From contig NC_090174.1 of the NCBI RefSeq assembly GCF_024679245.1, forward strand, positions 21,254,524 to 21,318,523: 64,000 bases of DNA, given 5' to 3'. Below the pieces are notes generated by a model. The model was not told the DNA's origin. It saw nothing but the letters and a program-made list of their open reading frames with translations, and made no database searches. Position 1 is the first letter of the stretch; each line of letters opens with the position of its first letter. The position numbers were made by a program, and so were the translations under genes. The DNA is from Pseudorasbora parva. Lineage: Eukaryota > Chordata > Actinopteri > Cypriniformes > Gobionidae. Of the stretch, positions 1 through 10,390 are shown one piece after another.

Positions 1-1707
1 TCATAAAATTATTGTAGAGCCACTGTAGTACGATGGACTTTTTAACAACGTCTTTAGTGCCTTTTATAGCTCTTGAGAGAGGAAATGACAATGAAAGCCT
101 TTCTGAGCCATCGGATTTCAACAAAAATATCTTCATTTGTGTTCCGAAGATGAGCCAACTTCTTACAGGTGTCAAACGACATTAGGTTAAGTAATTAATG
201 ACATAATTTTCTTTTTTGGGTGAATTAACCCTGTAACGGGGCCATTCAAACAGAATATGTTTTCACATGAAAAAACTTGAAACACAGGGTCGTGGGATGG
301 AAAAAAAACACAAGGATAGAGATGTGTTTTTTAAAGCTTAACTTCTTTTAGAGTGCAGCATTCAAACGTGTCCATCAAGCGCATGTTTATATAGAAAAAC
401 AATGGAAAAGCACAGTGTGATACAAAAACGGGGCCTCTAAGGAATTCAGTTTTGCTGGCTTTTATTTACTTGGTGCACCACTGAACTGTCATATATAAAT
501 CAGAAAATGTTGAATATTTAATTGTGCTTGCTCATTATTACTGTTTAAATTGCATCATTAATAACGATTGATGTTAGTTTTAGCAGTAAGTGTAAGAAGC
601 ACATATTTATTTTATTGTAATCTGCACTGAATTCAGATCAAACATCTGGCTGTTTTAAAAGTATAAGAAAGGAAAATGATAGTGCTATTCTGAATGCTTA
701 AAGTTCTTTCACAGATTTGGATTCTGGTTCACAAGTCTAATCCTGTTTCAAACGGATTTATGAAAGTCAGCCATCCATCAACGGCTCTTAGGAGAAAATC
801 GAGCACCTCAGCCTTTCTGAATGAATCTGAATTCATTCACTCCAAAGACAAGGCACTGTCTATACAAGGGTCTTTGAACTCAGGGCTAACATTATCAGGA
901 CTTCAAAGCTGTCTTCCTCCACCTCAATACCTGCTATTCTTCTACAGTAGAGAGTCTCCACAGCATCAATCAGGACCTCGGGAATACGGAGACGGCACAG
1001 CAAAAACTTTGTAAAAGAGCCATACAGACTTCATAACAGTTTTTTCCTGGGTCGGTTTGAAAGTAATCTTTTGCCGATTTTACTCATCGACACAAAAGGG
1101 GCCCTCCCTCGACATGACTATGCTGAAATAACCTTTTGCAAAAAGCTAAAGCCATCCAGAGCCTCTGGAATACCTAAGCCATGTTTTTGGCCTCTGGGGG
1201 AGCAGCCGGAATATCTCAACAAATTCCCAATGCACTGTTCTCTGATCCAAACAGGGCCCCCCTCGGTGGGGTGAGTGTTTTTACTGTGTCTCTCCCAGGA
1301 TTAGGATGGCCAATAACTTCAACCAAAAAAAAAGAAAACACAGGGGACTGAGAACCAGGCACGACAAAACCATTAAGTGCACGGTGGGAACTGCACCGCT
1401 GCCCACAATGCTACCTTTCCTCTCATTGTCCCATGGCCATTCTGGCACATTTTTTGAGGTTTGTTTAGGTTTTACACAATATTACACAAACAACACAAAT
1501 ATCTTATACATATCCAGCATAGCAACAAACTATCTTGTCATCGTAAAAGAGTTCCTTAGAAGAGAATCGTTTTTTAGCCTGTGAAACACGCAGAAATGAC
1601 CATGAATTCAAATCCAATTATATGTAAAGGGTTGTACATTTGCATCTTTATTTCAGTCCATTTGTTAAGTTGGTCAAAAGTATTTTTATTTTTATTTTTT
1701 TTTAGCT
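1..1707. other. Apparently unique DNA, no gene recognised
   Basis: I see no repeat termini and no protein I can recognise here. A 106-codon open frame on the plus strand (694-1014) and a 67-codon one (1071-1274) have no domain, signal peptide or splice context that I can identify. The stretch 1070-1280 is less AT-rich and more complex than its surroundings, so it could be a conserved noncoding element, but conservation cannot be judged from one sequence. Confidence 0.5.
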
Positions 1708-1716
1708 GCTGTACCC

Positions 1717-2220
1717 TAGCCTAACAAGCCAGACCCACATCAAGATGTTTGGTCTGGAAACTCACCATTGACAGGGCTCATTCGAGGGGCGGGATAAACG
1801 GTTGTCTTTCAAACTCCCTCTGCACGTGATAGGATAGAGCTACAACCAACCAGAGCAGCGTGAAGCAGAGCTAGTTGACAGATTAAACTTTCACCGTATC
1901 CGGTCGGCTAAACTCTGAACACATCTTCCCTTTTTAAGAATGACTTCAGCGCCGTTCTTTGTTCTTTTCCCAGAGAAAAGCTTAACTCCAAGTCTTCCAG
2001 AGTCGTGGTCAAAGCTGATTCGAAAGACCGCCATTCGCCAGTTTCTGTGTTTACTAGTAGCATACAAGTGCAAATCTGTCGTCATTATGTTAAACCCCGC
2101 CTTGTGATTGGCCCGACCAGAGTTTGTTTTTTACAGCTCAGAAGTTATTGAGAGTGGCTAGGCGACACTCACAGAAGATTAGATTTGCTGCCGCTAGGGT
2201 GCGTCTAGATTTCTAGGCTA
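1717..2220. mobile_element. Short TIR element (MITE) with 9-bp target duplication
   Basis: Seen directly: the 504-bp segment begins TAGCCTA and ends TAGGCTA, an inverted pair. It is flanked by GCTGTACCC (1708-1716) and GCTGTGCCC (2221-2229), a 9-bp direct repeat with one mismatch. This is the signature of a DNA transposon insertion; 8-9 bp duplications are typical of hAT or Mutator families. Its only open frame (64 codons, minus, 1891-2085) is not recognised as a transposase, so it is non-autonomous. A segment at 56990-57045 resembles its right end. The superfamily is not settled. Confidence 0.65.
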
Positions 2221-2438
2221 GCTGTGCCCTTAACGTTGTAATGAAATGGAAGTAGCAACAGATCTTTTCTTCCATATTCCATATTTTCATCAATATAATT
2301 AACAAAAAAAAAACTCTATTCAAACCAATGGCTGTTGATTGGATGGAGGCAGATCTGAATGAGAAATTGACTGACTAAATGATTGTAGAAGTCCTGCATA
2401 CGTCACTAGTTTGTTGGTTCACTGAAATATAGAGTTAA

Positions 2439-2863
2439 AGGGTTACTTCAGCAATTTAGCATATGGCTTTGTATCACTAGAAACCCGGGAGTATATTCGA
2501 ATGATTGTGCTTTCCCCCCTCATATCCCCGAGAGGAGAGATTTATGTATTTTATTTCTGGACAAAATCCTCAGATAATGCAAATATCGTAATTTTGTGTC
2601 ATCAAAGGAATTTTTTTGCCCAGAGGCTAAAGATTTCAGCCAGTAGAAGCCGCTATTTCTGCATGTTTTTAACCGGTACATGGGGGGTGGGGTCACACTC
2701 ACAGCACTCAGCTCGAGCATTCATGTAAACGGAGCGGTGCGGAGCAAATAGATTGTTTCAACTTTTCAAATGAATTCCTATGAAAGTTAAGCTTCCAAAG
2801 GCATGAACTGAAAATGCACCAGACTGAACACAAAGCTTAATGCTAAATCACTGAAGTAACCCT
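2439..2863. mobile_element. Non-autonomous TTAA element (piggyBac/Kolobok-like MITE)
   Basis: Seen directly: 425 bp with inverted ends AGGGTTACTTCAGCAATTTA and, reversed, AGGGTTACTTCAGTGATTTA. It is flanked on both sides by TTAA (2435-2438, 2864-2867). TTAA duplication is characteristic of piggyBac and Kolobok transposons. It encodes no transposase. A truncated relative with the same left end and the same following motif (TAGCATATGGCTTTGTATCA) lies at 53302-53375. Confidence 0.7.
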
Positions 2864-2867
2864 TTAA

Positions 2868-3797
2868 GACATTTGGTTGAAAAGGACAAAATATAGTTTG
2901 ACTTCCAATCCTTCCTAATGGCATCTTGGCAAAACAAAAATAATGGCATAATGACAGATTCATAATATAGTGCACTGAATGTGTTGCATAAATGGCTAAA
3001 GTCAGACTGAAATGATCAGGGACATTAAAAAAAACCTTCAGCCACTTGTTTGTAGCTTCTTTTAGATGAACAGAGCTACAGGTGCTAAATAGCCAGGAAC
3101 AGCAAAAGACTAGACATAATTAATTTGGAGCGCGGTTTTGCTGTTATTTTTCAGCTGGGTTTCAATATTTGTGTTTTCAAAGTTACGGTATGCTTTCAAG
3201 CTTTTGTATCACAAAAAAAGGCTAATAACTTTTTCAACAAGAATTTGAGATCTAATACAGAAAAATGAGGCTGATTTAACCCAGACAACACATCGCTGTG
3301 TGCAGTTATGATCTGTACTGAGCTGGAATAATGCAATGAGGGCCTGTGTCGGCCTTCCAAAAAGGCCTGAGGGAGCAGGTGCGCATGCTAATGAGGGAGC
3401 GGCAGCTGCTAGTCACAGCGCACCCGACTCCCTACTCATAAACTCCCCCCACACTTTCCCAAAGAGAATAAGAGGGCCGAGGCAGCAGGCAGTTGAATAG
3501 TTTGCCCACCACAGAGCAGAGCAGACAGGCTCCATGAGAAGGCCCATTGTTCCTGCCACCATTCAGAGCGGAGCTGACCGCAGTCTGGGTGCCTCTAACC
3601 CTTCAGAGTGAGCATTCAGCTGTTAAACCTCCTCTTCTTTCCCCTCCCTTCCATCCCATCCCATGCCTCGGTCACCTCTCTATTCCTCTTGTTCTCATCA
3701 TGGCCTCCCTTTTTAATCTTCCAGCCTCCTCCTCACTTCCTTCCTACTTGGCTGGGCTAGAGCTGTAGTTGCAATCCTCCACGTATCCCTTTCAATA
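2868..3797. other. Nonrepetitive DNA, GC-richer block at 3290-3790
   Basis: No gene recognised. From about 3290 to 3790 the sequence becomes clearly GC-richer and lower in simple repeats than the flanks. It contains an E-box-like CAGCTG in GGCAGCTGCT, the palindrome AAAAAGGCCT and pyrimidine-rich runs. This could be a conserved regulatory element of a neighbouring developmental gene or merely composition drift. The 73-codon open frame at 3547-3768 is low-complexity and not recognised. Confidence 0.3.
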
Positions 3798-4051
3798 CCT
3801 CCTGCTAGGGCTGGGCGATATGGCCAAAAATTCATATCCCGATATAGCTAATTTGATATCCCGATAACATTATGCATAACGATATAGCAATTTTTCCGTT
3901 AATTCAGTTTATGAATAATCTATACAAAATTGCAATGTGGAAATGCAGTTTGAAATGATATACAAAACAAATAAAGGTAGTATGGACTACATTTTTATTT
4001 TATTTACAACCTTTTTTCAAGCAAGACTGTTGGTAAAGTTAACACCTGCTT

Positions 4052-4891
4052 AGGGATGTTAACCGATCAAAGTTGTCGGTTGAAAAAAAAAAGTGATCTC
4101 TAACTTAGGCTAGACAGTGGACTAAACGCTACTACAGTTAGCCATCTCATTTCAAAATCTTTTTGTGTAACGTGAACATATCCCTCGCACTCAATTTTTC
4201 ATAACTCGCCTGTTTGTACTTAATAAACCAATAAAAACATTTGGCGCGAGGTCACAGCGTTTGGGTTTGCGCGCTCACAAGGTTTGCAAAAAGTAAACAC
4301 TAACAGGCAAACACTCGAGGTTAGAGCCAGGGCAGACGACAGTATGAAGCGTGCATTTCGCTTAAGATGGGCTTACATTTGGAAATGTATATTACATCTT
4401 CATTTCAGTGGTAACACATAAGGTGTTGATCGTCTTTCTTTATTATTGTTAGCTCTAACTCGAACTAAAGCGGCGTCTCTTCGGAGCTGTCATTTTCTTA
4501 AATGAGCCGCGGCAATGTTACAAATGTGCTTCTAACGCTAGACAAATGCCTTTATTTTCAACGCAATCACCTTGTACCCAAACCATTTCGAAACTAAGGA
4601 GCCATTTGTCCTCAGATTGCAAACAAGCTCCTCGGCGGCGCGTTTGCGGGACTCATGTTTCGCGCTGTGGGGGATTTAAAAAAAGTGACGTGAGTGGAAG
4701 GGAGGCGGCAGCGCTAGGACAGTGCGTGTGTGTGTGTGTGTTGTGTGTGTGTGTGTGTGAGAGAGAGAGAGCAGGCTCGCGGCTGTTATTTCAAATAGCG
4801 CAGCATATTTTAAAAACTAATCGGTTAACCGGTTTCAACCGGCTAATGAGGCTCGGTGGTCGGTCAAGAAAATGTTGTTTTCGCAATCCCT
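4052..4891. mobile_element. Second hAT-like element nested in the first
   Basis: The unit begins AGGGATGTTAACCGATC and ends GCAATCCCT, which pair as short inverted termini. The flanks are ACCTGCTT (4044-4051) and ACCTGCCA (4892-4899), agreeing at 6 of 8 positions. AACCG motifs recur near both ends. It carries a TG/GA microsatellite and a 130-codon open frame (4546-4938, plus) that is not recognised and runs past the element boundary. The nesting is an inference from two independent sets of termini and target repeats. Confidence 0.55.
4724..4772. repeat. Compound TG/GA microsatellite
   Basis: A GTGT tract with one interruption (TGTTGTG) runs directly into a GAGA tract. Confidence 0.95.
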
Positions 4892-5424
4892 ACCTGCCAT
4901 TAAAATATTTCAATATATGGCTGGTGTGCCACGCGTAAAAGCCCGTTGCAGCGTCTGTGTCTGAAGTTTGTTTTGAGCGCTTATGCCACCACTCTGGCAT
5001 AGGCTAATTACTCTGAGAATTACCCTGGTCTGAACCGCGTCTACTACTCCATGTTTGTTGTTTATGTATTGCAGCGTGCATGGGCGTGCCGTGGCGTGAG
5101 GTGCATCTTGACATAAAATTCTGCCGTAAACGCCTTATCGTGGCGTAAGCGATAGAGCCTTATATAAAACGATAGACATTTTCTATCGTCCAGACGATAT
5201 ATTTCGTCATATCGCCCAGCCCTACCTCCTGCCTTCGCCTCTAATCTCCAGCAGTTCCTGGTATATCTGGATGATGAGGTCATTATTGAGTCACACACCT
5301 CAGCACTGGACTTTAATTTTCTAAAAGTTTTTAAGCTTTATGGGTTCTTCAATGGCCAGTGTCAATATCTATTTATTTGCACACTAACACACTACATTAG
5401 AATATTTGTATTATACTGTATTTG

Positions 5425-5428
<4 letters not shown>

Positions 5429-5507
<79 letters not shown>
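5429..5507. repeat. (AT)n microsatellite, about 79 bp
   Basis: An uninterrupted AT dinucleotide run that ends exactly where a dispersed repeat begins (ACTGTTCAAAAGTTTGG). Confidence 0.97.
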
Positions 5508-5508
<1 letters not shown>

Positions 5509-6080
5509 TGTTCAAAAGTTTGGATGGGATTGGTAAGATTTTTAAGTCTAAAGTCTCTTCTGCTCACCGATGCTGCATTTATTAGAATAAAAATACAGCA
5601 AAAACTGTAATATTGTAAAATACTATTACTAATTAAAAATAACAATTTTATTTTATATCTATTTTAAAATTGAATTTATTGTAAAATGTTATTACCATCA
5701 AAAAGCAGGTTTTATTTTTATATTTTACTTTATTTATATAGCACTTTTAAAAGTGATGAATGTTTTGAAGCAGCTTCAGTGTTAAACTAGACAATTTTCA
5801 GCATCATTCCTCCTGTCTGCAGTGTCACATGACCCTTCAGAAATCATTCTAATACAGGGGTGTCCAAACTCCTGGAGAGCAGAGTTTAGCTCTAGCTTGC
5901 CTCCAGGAGCAGGATTGGACACCCCTGTTCTAATATGATGATTTGTGCTCAAAAAAAACATTGATTATTATTAATGTTAACAACAGTTGAGTTGATTTTT
6001 GTGGAGCAGTGTTAAATTTTTACAGAATTCATTGATGAATATAGAATATTACAATTATTGTGGATTTTTTCATCCATATT
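5508..6080 (+). repeat. Dispersed cyprinid repeat (CTGTTCAAAAGTTTGG family)
   Basis: The segment starts CTGTTCAAAAGTTTGGATG and continues through TCTTCTGCTCACCGATGCTG and CACATGACCCTTCAGAAATC. I recognise this as a very abundant interspersed repeat in cyprinid genomes, but I cannot assign its superfamily from this copy. An inverted relative occupies about 28060-29095. This copy was interrupted by a 73-bp hAT-type MITE at 5855 and contains a TATATAGCACTTTTA module at 5733-5800. Its right limit is approximate. Confidence 0.6.
5855..5927. mobile_element. 73-bp hAT-type micro-MITE
   Basis: Seen directly: perfect inverted ends CAGGGGTGTCC and GGACACCCCTG, flanked by a perfect 8-bp duplication TTCTAATA (5847-5854 and 5928-5935). 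CAGGGGTG-type termini with an 8-bp TSD are classic for hAT-derived MITEs. The internal GCTCTAGC and the arms CTCCTGGAG/CTCCAGGAG allow the whole unit to fold. It carries no coding capacity. Confidence 0.85.
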
Positions 6081-8237
6081 TTTCATCCATAACCAGAAAA
6101 TAATTATTGGTATGGACCAGAATGTCAAAATTGGTGCATCCCTAATATTACTCAAAATTAAATGAAAATAAAAAAAGAAAATGTGTTTTATCAAATGACA
6201 AATTTATCAGTGGATACTGATCCTGCCAAAAAGGGTTACGATCACATAACCATTAATCATCTGATATTGGTAAGTTCAAAATAACCAACTATCTGCAAAA
6301 TATTTGGGATGGACAGTATAACAACCTGTAACGACCTTGGTAATTATTTATTGCGTGAAATAACTTGATACAGTAGAGGAGCTTGATTTGTTCATTGCCT
6401 AAAGAAAGTGCAAGTTGTGGCCATGCTAAAATCACTTCCATGTTTCTAAGGTGTTGCTATGCAGTTTCTAAGGTGTTTTTTTCTGTTTTATCATCTCATT
6501 TATCATTATGTTTGATGAAAATCATAATTTTATAATGGCCACACTTATTTAAGGTGTTCAAAAAGGAGTTGTTGATGCCTTACATAATAGTTAAAATTAA
6601 TAGTTAAATACACTTTTTCTTAGAATCAAAAACTTACAATATTTTCTGTAGTGTGGAATGAAGACAACAATCCATAATACACACCAGTCACTAGCTAACT
6701 AAAAGCCCAAATTCTTTTGTTCTTCAGTTTAATTTCCCAAAACAAGTCTAGTCAGATTCCATGATGGATAGACCTTTGGCACATAAGCTTTCTGAAAGAA
6801 AGAATATGAACCTGGTTTAAACGATTTTTGCATTGCCTAAGGGGAGGAGTCTGTGGCCTTGCTGGAATGTAACCGTTTACATTAAAAATTCACCCCATTC
6901 TGTGTCCCCATCCCTGACAGCACTCCTCAATGGAGAGCCCTGGCAGCCGCACTTAACGGCACCCTGCGGAAAATCACACCACCTTTGAAAGTCTACTAGA
7001 CCTGCCCGTCCTGGCAAACAGTCCCACTTCTGGAGGGGTAAATACATAGGGCACTTAGTCAGCGCTGGCTCCTGCTAGTAAAGCACACATTAGGGAATTA
7101 CAGGGAGTACACTGAAGACCTCAGAAGGAAACCCTGCCAGTTTGCTCTTTAACTTGGCAAATGCTTGTCACATTAGCAAATCAAGCTACTTAAAGTAACA
7201 TAAGGCCACAAAAGAGTAACCTACTAAGATAAATACATTACAGAGGACAAAACCACTGAGGCTTGTCTGTTTTGCCCTTATTTATTAGTTGTAAAAACTT
7301 TTAAAGGAATTTTCTTGCTCCATAGACCCTCCTCCACTGAATGCTTTTCACGTTTGTTTTGACAAACTGTCACATCAAAATGATTTTCATTGGTAATCAA
7401 CAGCATATAGTTGTGTATGATGTATGATTGCTAAAAATATAACATGTGATGATTAAAAGTGTACATTCTCATCTCAAGTCTCTTCCCCAAACAGGAAATA
7501 AACAAGATTTTTCGTTTTGCTTTTAGTTGTTCTTTTGCGTGTTTCCTATAAAACACAATCAGTGCATTTTGATGAAAATAAGGTTTACAATTATGCATAT
7601 TAAAATAGCTGGATCCTCTAGGTCTTTTAAACCTAGGTGAAAAGCTCTTTAGATTAAAAAAATCTCCATCCAACTCAGACAGAAAAAGCCCATAAAAATA
7701 AATCACAGCCCTAGTTCGTATATGATTCTGTGACCAGAGAATGACCCCATACTGTTATTCTACCTTCACTATGATGGGATTCATTCTGTGGCCACCGGTA
7801 GCCCATGACAACAGTGTTTTACTAGTGCTGCAATGCTCGCCCAGGACAGAGCAGATGTTTTGTTGACACCTGACCCTCGGCCAGATGAAACACGGGGGGT
7901 TTCCACCCACTGCGCTCCAATCTGCCATCTGCCATTGAAAGGTCACAAAGTAAAGGGGGTTGTCTCTCACAACAAAAAGTTAAAGTCTAACTTGTAAGCC
8001 CTTTCATGGTTGAACTCCAGGAAAAAAAACAAGGACACTGTAAATATTGGCTATAAAGACAATGAATGAATGTCTAAAACAGCATTGTGTTGTTTGAACA
8101 TCATGTTTAATACAAGTAAGTTCTAGTGATTACCACAGAAATTAATGATTAATTAATTAACTATGTCAAAATGCAAATCTTGACATACAGTATCAGATTG
8201 TTTTGTCATATCAGTTGCTATGGCTATATCACTAAGC
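6081..8237. other. Apparently unique DNA, no gene recognised
   Basis: No repeat termini or recognisable proteins. The blocks 6860-7120 and 7755-7975 are noticeably more GC-rich and complex than the AT-rich surroundings and are candidate noncoding functional elements. The open frames at 7431-7706 and 7755-7970 (minus) show no domain I know. Confidence 0.4.
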
Positions 8238-9839
8238 GCGTTTCCATTACCCTTCAAATTGCGCAAATTGAAATTGCGAATTGAAAATACGCCCAATGGA
8301 AACGCGGCAATTTCGCAAAAACTCCCATATATCGCAAAAAAGTTTTTACGCTCTCATGAGGTGGTTTTTCAGGCGATTCGAAAAAGGACATTTTCGCAAA
8401 ACTGCAATGGAAACGTTTTTTTTGCATTTGCATGTCACCTGTTGCGATGACGCATTGCTGCAACATAGGGCCAATATATTATATTTTCCACTCAATTGTG
8501 TCGTAATAACAAGATAATGTAGTTAAAAGGACATATATTTTCTCCTAATAAGGACTACAGGCTATATATACTGTAATTAAGACATATATTCAAGAAATGT
8601 ATTAAAACAGAAAGAGCCAGCCTGTATTTTCAGCCTTACTCAAAGGCCGAGGAAACAGGCCAGTTACGCACGTCAATCCATTCCGGACAATCTTAGTTTG
8701 CTTCTTATCTAATAAACAGGCAATTAAATGATGAAACATCGATCAAAATAAAAATACAATTTATACAAAACAAAATATATTTTTTAAGAAAGACTTTCTA
8801 GAAAATAAAACTCGAAGTGATCAAAATCATGTGACTCCCCAGGTCTCAAACATATTGCGATTCTTGCGCATGCTGCTCACTTTTCATAACCAACATATAC
8901 ATTAAAATAATAATATTACAGGCTAATGTTTAGGCCTAAACGTAGCCTATTTAGTTTCGTAGTTAGGCTATGTTTTCTTTAACCCATGGCCGATAAAAGC
9001 GCCGACGTTCTCATTTTTCCTTCTTCCTTTAAGAGAGATGAAACAATTTACAATACTCTTGTCATTTTTAGCTATACAGATGAGTTCAAGACATAATTAT
9101 ATACTATAAACTGTCTATTTTTATTTGTGGACTCGGGGAACTAATTATTTTGCATGCACTCACTCCAAACGCTGTCTCCATTTCAAAAAAAATTATTTTG
9201 TTTATTAAATGCCAATTTTTTCTTTTCCAAAGCATTTCTAAATTCAGTTCATATGCCCATCAAACGAAATATCTAGCCAAAATAACAAAAGTGGTGAAAA
9301 TAAAAATAAAACATTTGAGTTAACATGCAAATTCAAACATTTCGCTCTTCTCTATATGCGTCAACCTGCCGCGCTTAAAAGGCGATCATTCTTTACAGAT
9401 GACGGGTTCGGTTTGGAGAGAAGACGAGATGGAGTTCTTTATTAAACTCATAAAAGACAATATAGGATTACAGTAATACTGGATTCTAAACACAGAAATG
9501 CTACATTATCATGAAGACCTTGAAGCAGATCTGACACACACACACACACACACACACACACCTCATATCCGTGCCGCTTCAGTAACCTAAGGGGCTTTCC
9601 TTGCCATTAATGCTTGGATAACACACACGTCTCCTTCCAATAAAAATAATGGCTAGTGTGATGGATGGGATATACAAACCTACCAAGTGCCATCATTTTG
9701 GACTGACCTATCGCGAGAGGAAAGTAATATGTTTTAGTCGCATAACTGCAGCTATGGAAACGCTGTCATTTCGCAACAGTTTTTTATCGACATTTAAGAA
9801 ATATCGCAAAAGTTTTTCGCAAATCTGTAATGGAAACGC
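8238..9839. mobile_element. TIR element built from iterated ATGGAAACGC motifs
   Basis: Seen directly: GCGTTTCCATTAC (8238-8250) is perfectly inverted as GTAATGGAAACGC (9827-9839). Further ATGGAAACG copies occur near 8293, 8406 and 9753, followed by related TTTCGCAA and ATATCGCAAAA strings in the same order near 8300-8350 and 9760-9820. Terminal inversion plus subterminal motif repetition suggests a 1.6-kb non-autonomous DNA transposon. No clear target duplication was found and no transposase is present; the interior (8520-9650) is AT-rich with a CA tract. Confidence 0.5.
9534..9561. repeat. (AC)n microsatellite
   Basis: A pure AC dinucleotide run inside the 8238-9839 element. Confidence 0.95.
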
Positions 9840-10254
9840 AGCTCCTGTCAATCATTGCAGTTTCGGATTCAGTCGCACATTTAAATATAGTTGGAAATCC
9901 AGAAATTTGCTGTGTACTCACTGAGCTGCATGAGAAACAAACTTTTATTCAAATTGTAACAGAAAGCGAGCAAAGAGTGGTCTCTTTAATCACTGAAGCT
10001 GTCAATGGCTTAGGCTATGTTTAGCCCCTGTTCACTGAGATATCCACTCCTGCTAAAATAGAATATTAAATTATTACCTAAAAGTATTACTTCTGAAGTA
10101 TTGGTACTTTTGACAACCCTAAATGGATGAAAACAAGGCCTGAGGGTACAAAATGAAAAGCATTATATGAATTCTTGGTTAAATGTTTTTTAATTGAAGC
10201 ATTTTTTTGTGGTGGGAATACTCCAATGTTAGGATTAATCTTTATAATGTATAT

Positions 10255-10390
10255 TTCTTTTATCCAAAAAGGACAAAAAAGCACCTTATTGTAAATACAT
10301 AATTTATAACCATCCATATTACTCCCGTACGATTCCAAGTCTATCTAAGTCGATGATTTTTGCACACTTTTACAAAAACTGCATCCATTA
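10255..10390 (+). repeat. Direct repeat copy A
   Basis: This segment is almost identical in the same orientation to 13073-13206. The shared core runs unbroken from TTATAACCATCC to GCATCCATTA. The family is not recognised; there are no inverted termini. Confidence 0.8.

Larger units (their letters stand above)
3806..5224. mobile_element. hAT-like non-autonomous transposon with perfect 8-bp TSD
   Basis: Seen directly: the ends are inverted (TAGGGCTGGGCGATATGGCC at the left; the right end reads ATATCGCCCAGCCCTA). The unit is flanked by a perfect 8-bp direct repeat CCTCCTGC (3798-3805 and 5225-5232). An 8-bp duplication with TAGGG-type termini fits the hAT superfamily. At 1,419 bp it has no frame resembling a hAT transposase. 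An 840-bp second element is nested in it (4052-4891). Subterminal iterations of a CGATAT motif are present at both ends, as expected for transposase-binding sites. Confidence 0.8.

Noticed and set aside
4546..4938. 130-codon plus-strand frame inside the nested hAT elements
   Set aside because: It spans a microsatellite and crosses the inner element boundary, and nothing in it resembles a BED finger or hAT dimerisation domain.
5422..5645. Open frames with long Tyr-Ile runs on both strands
   Set aside because: They are translations of the AT microsatellite.
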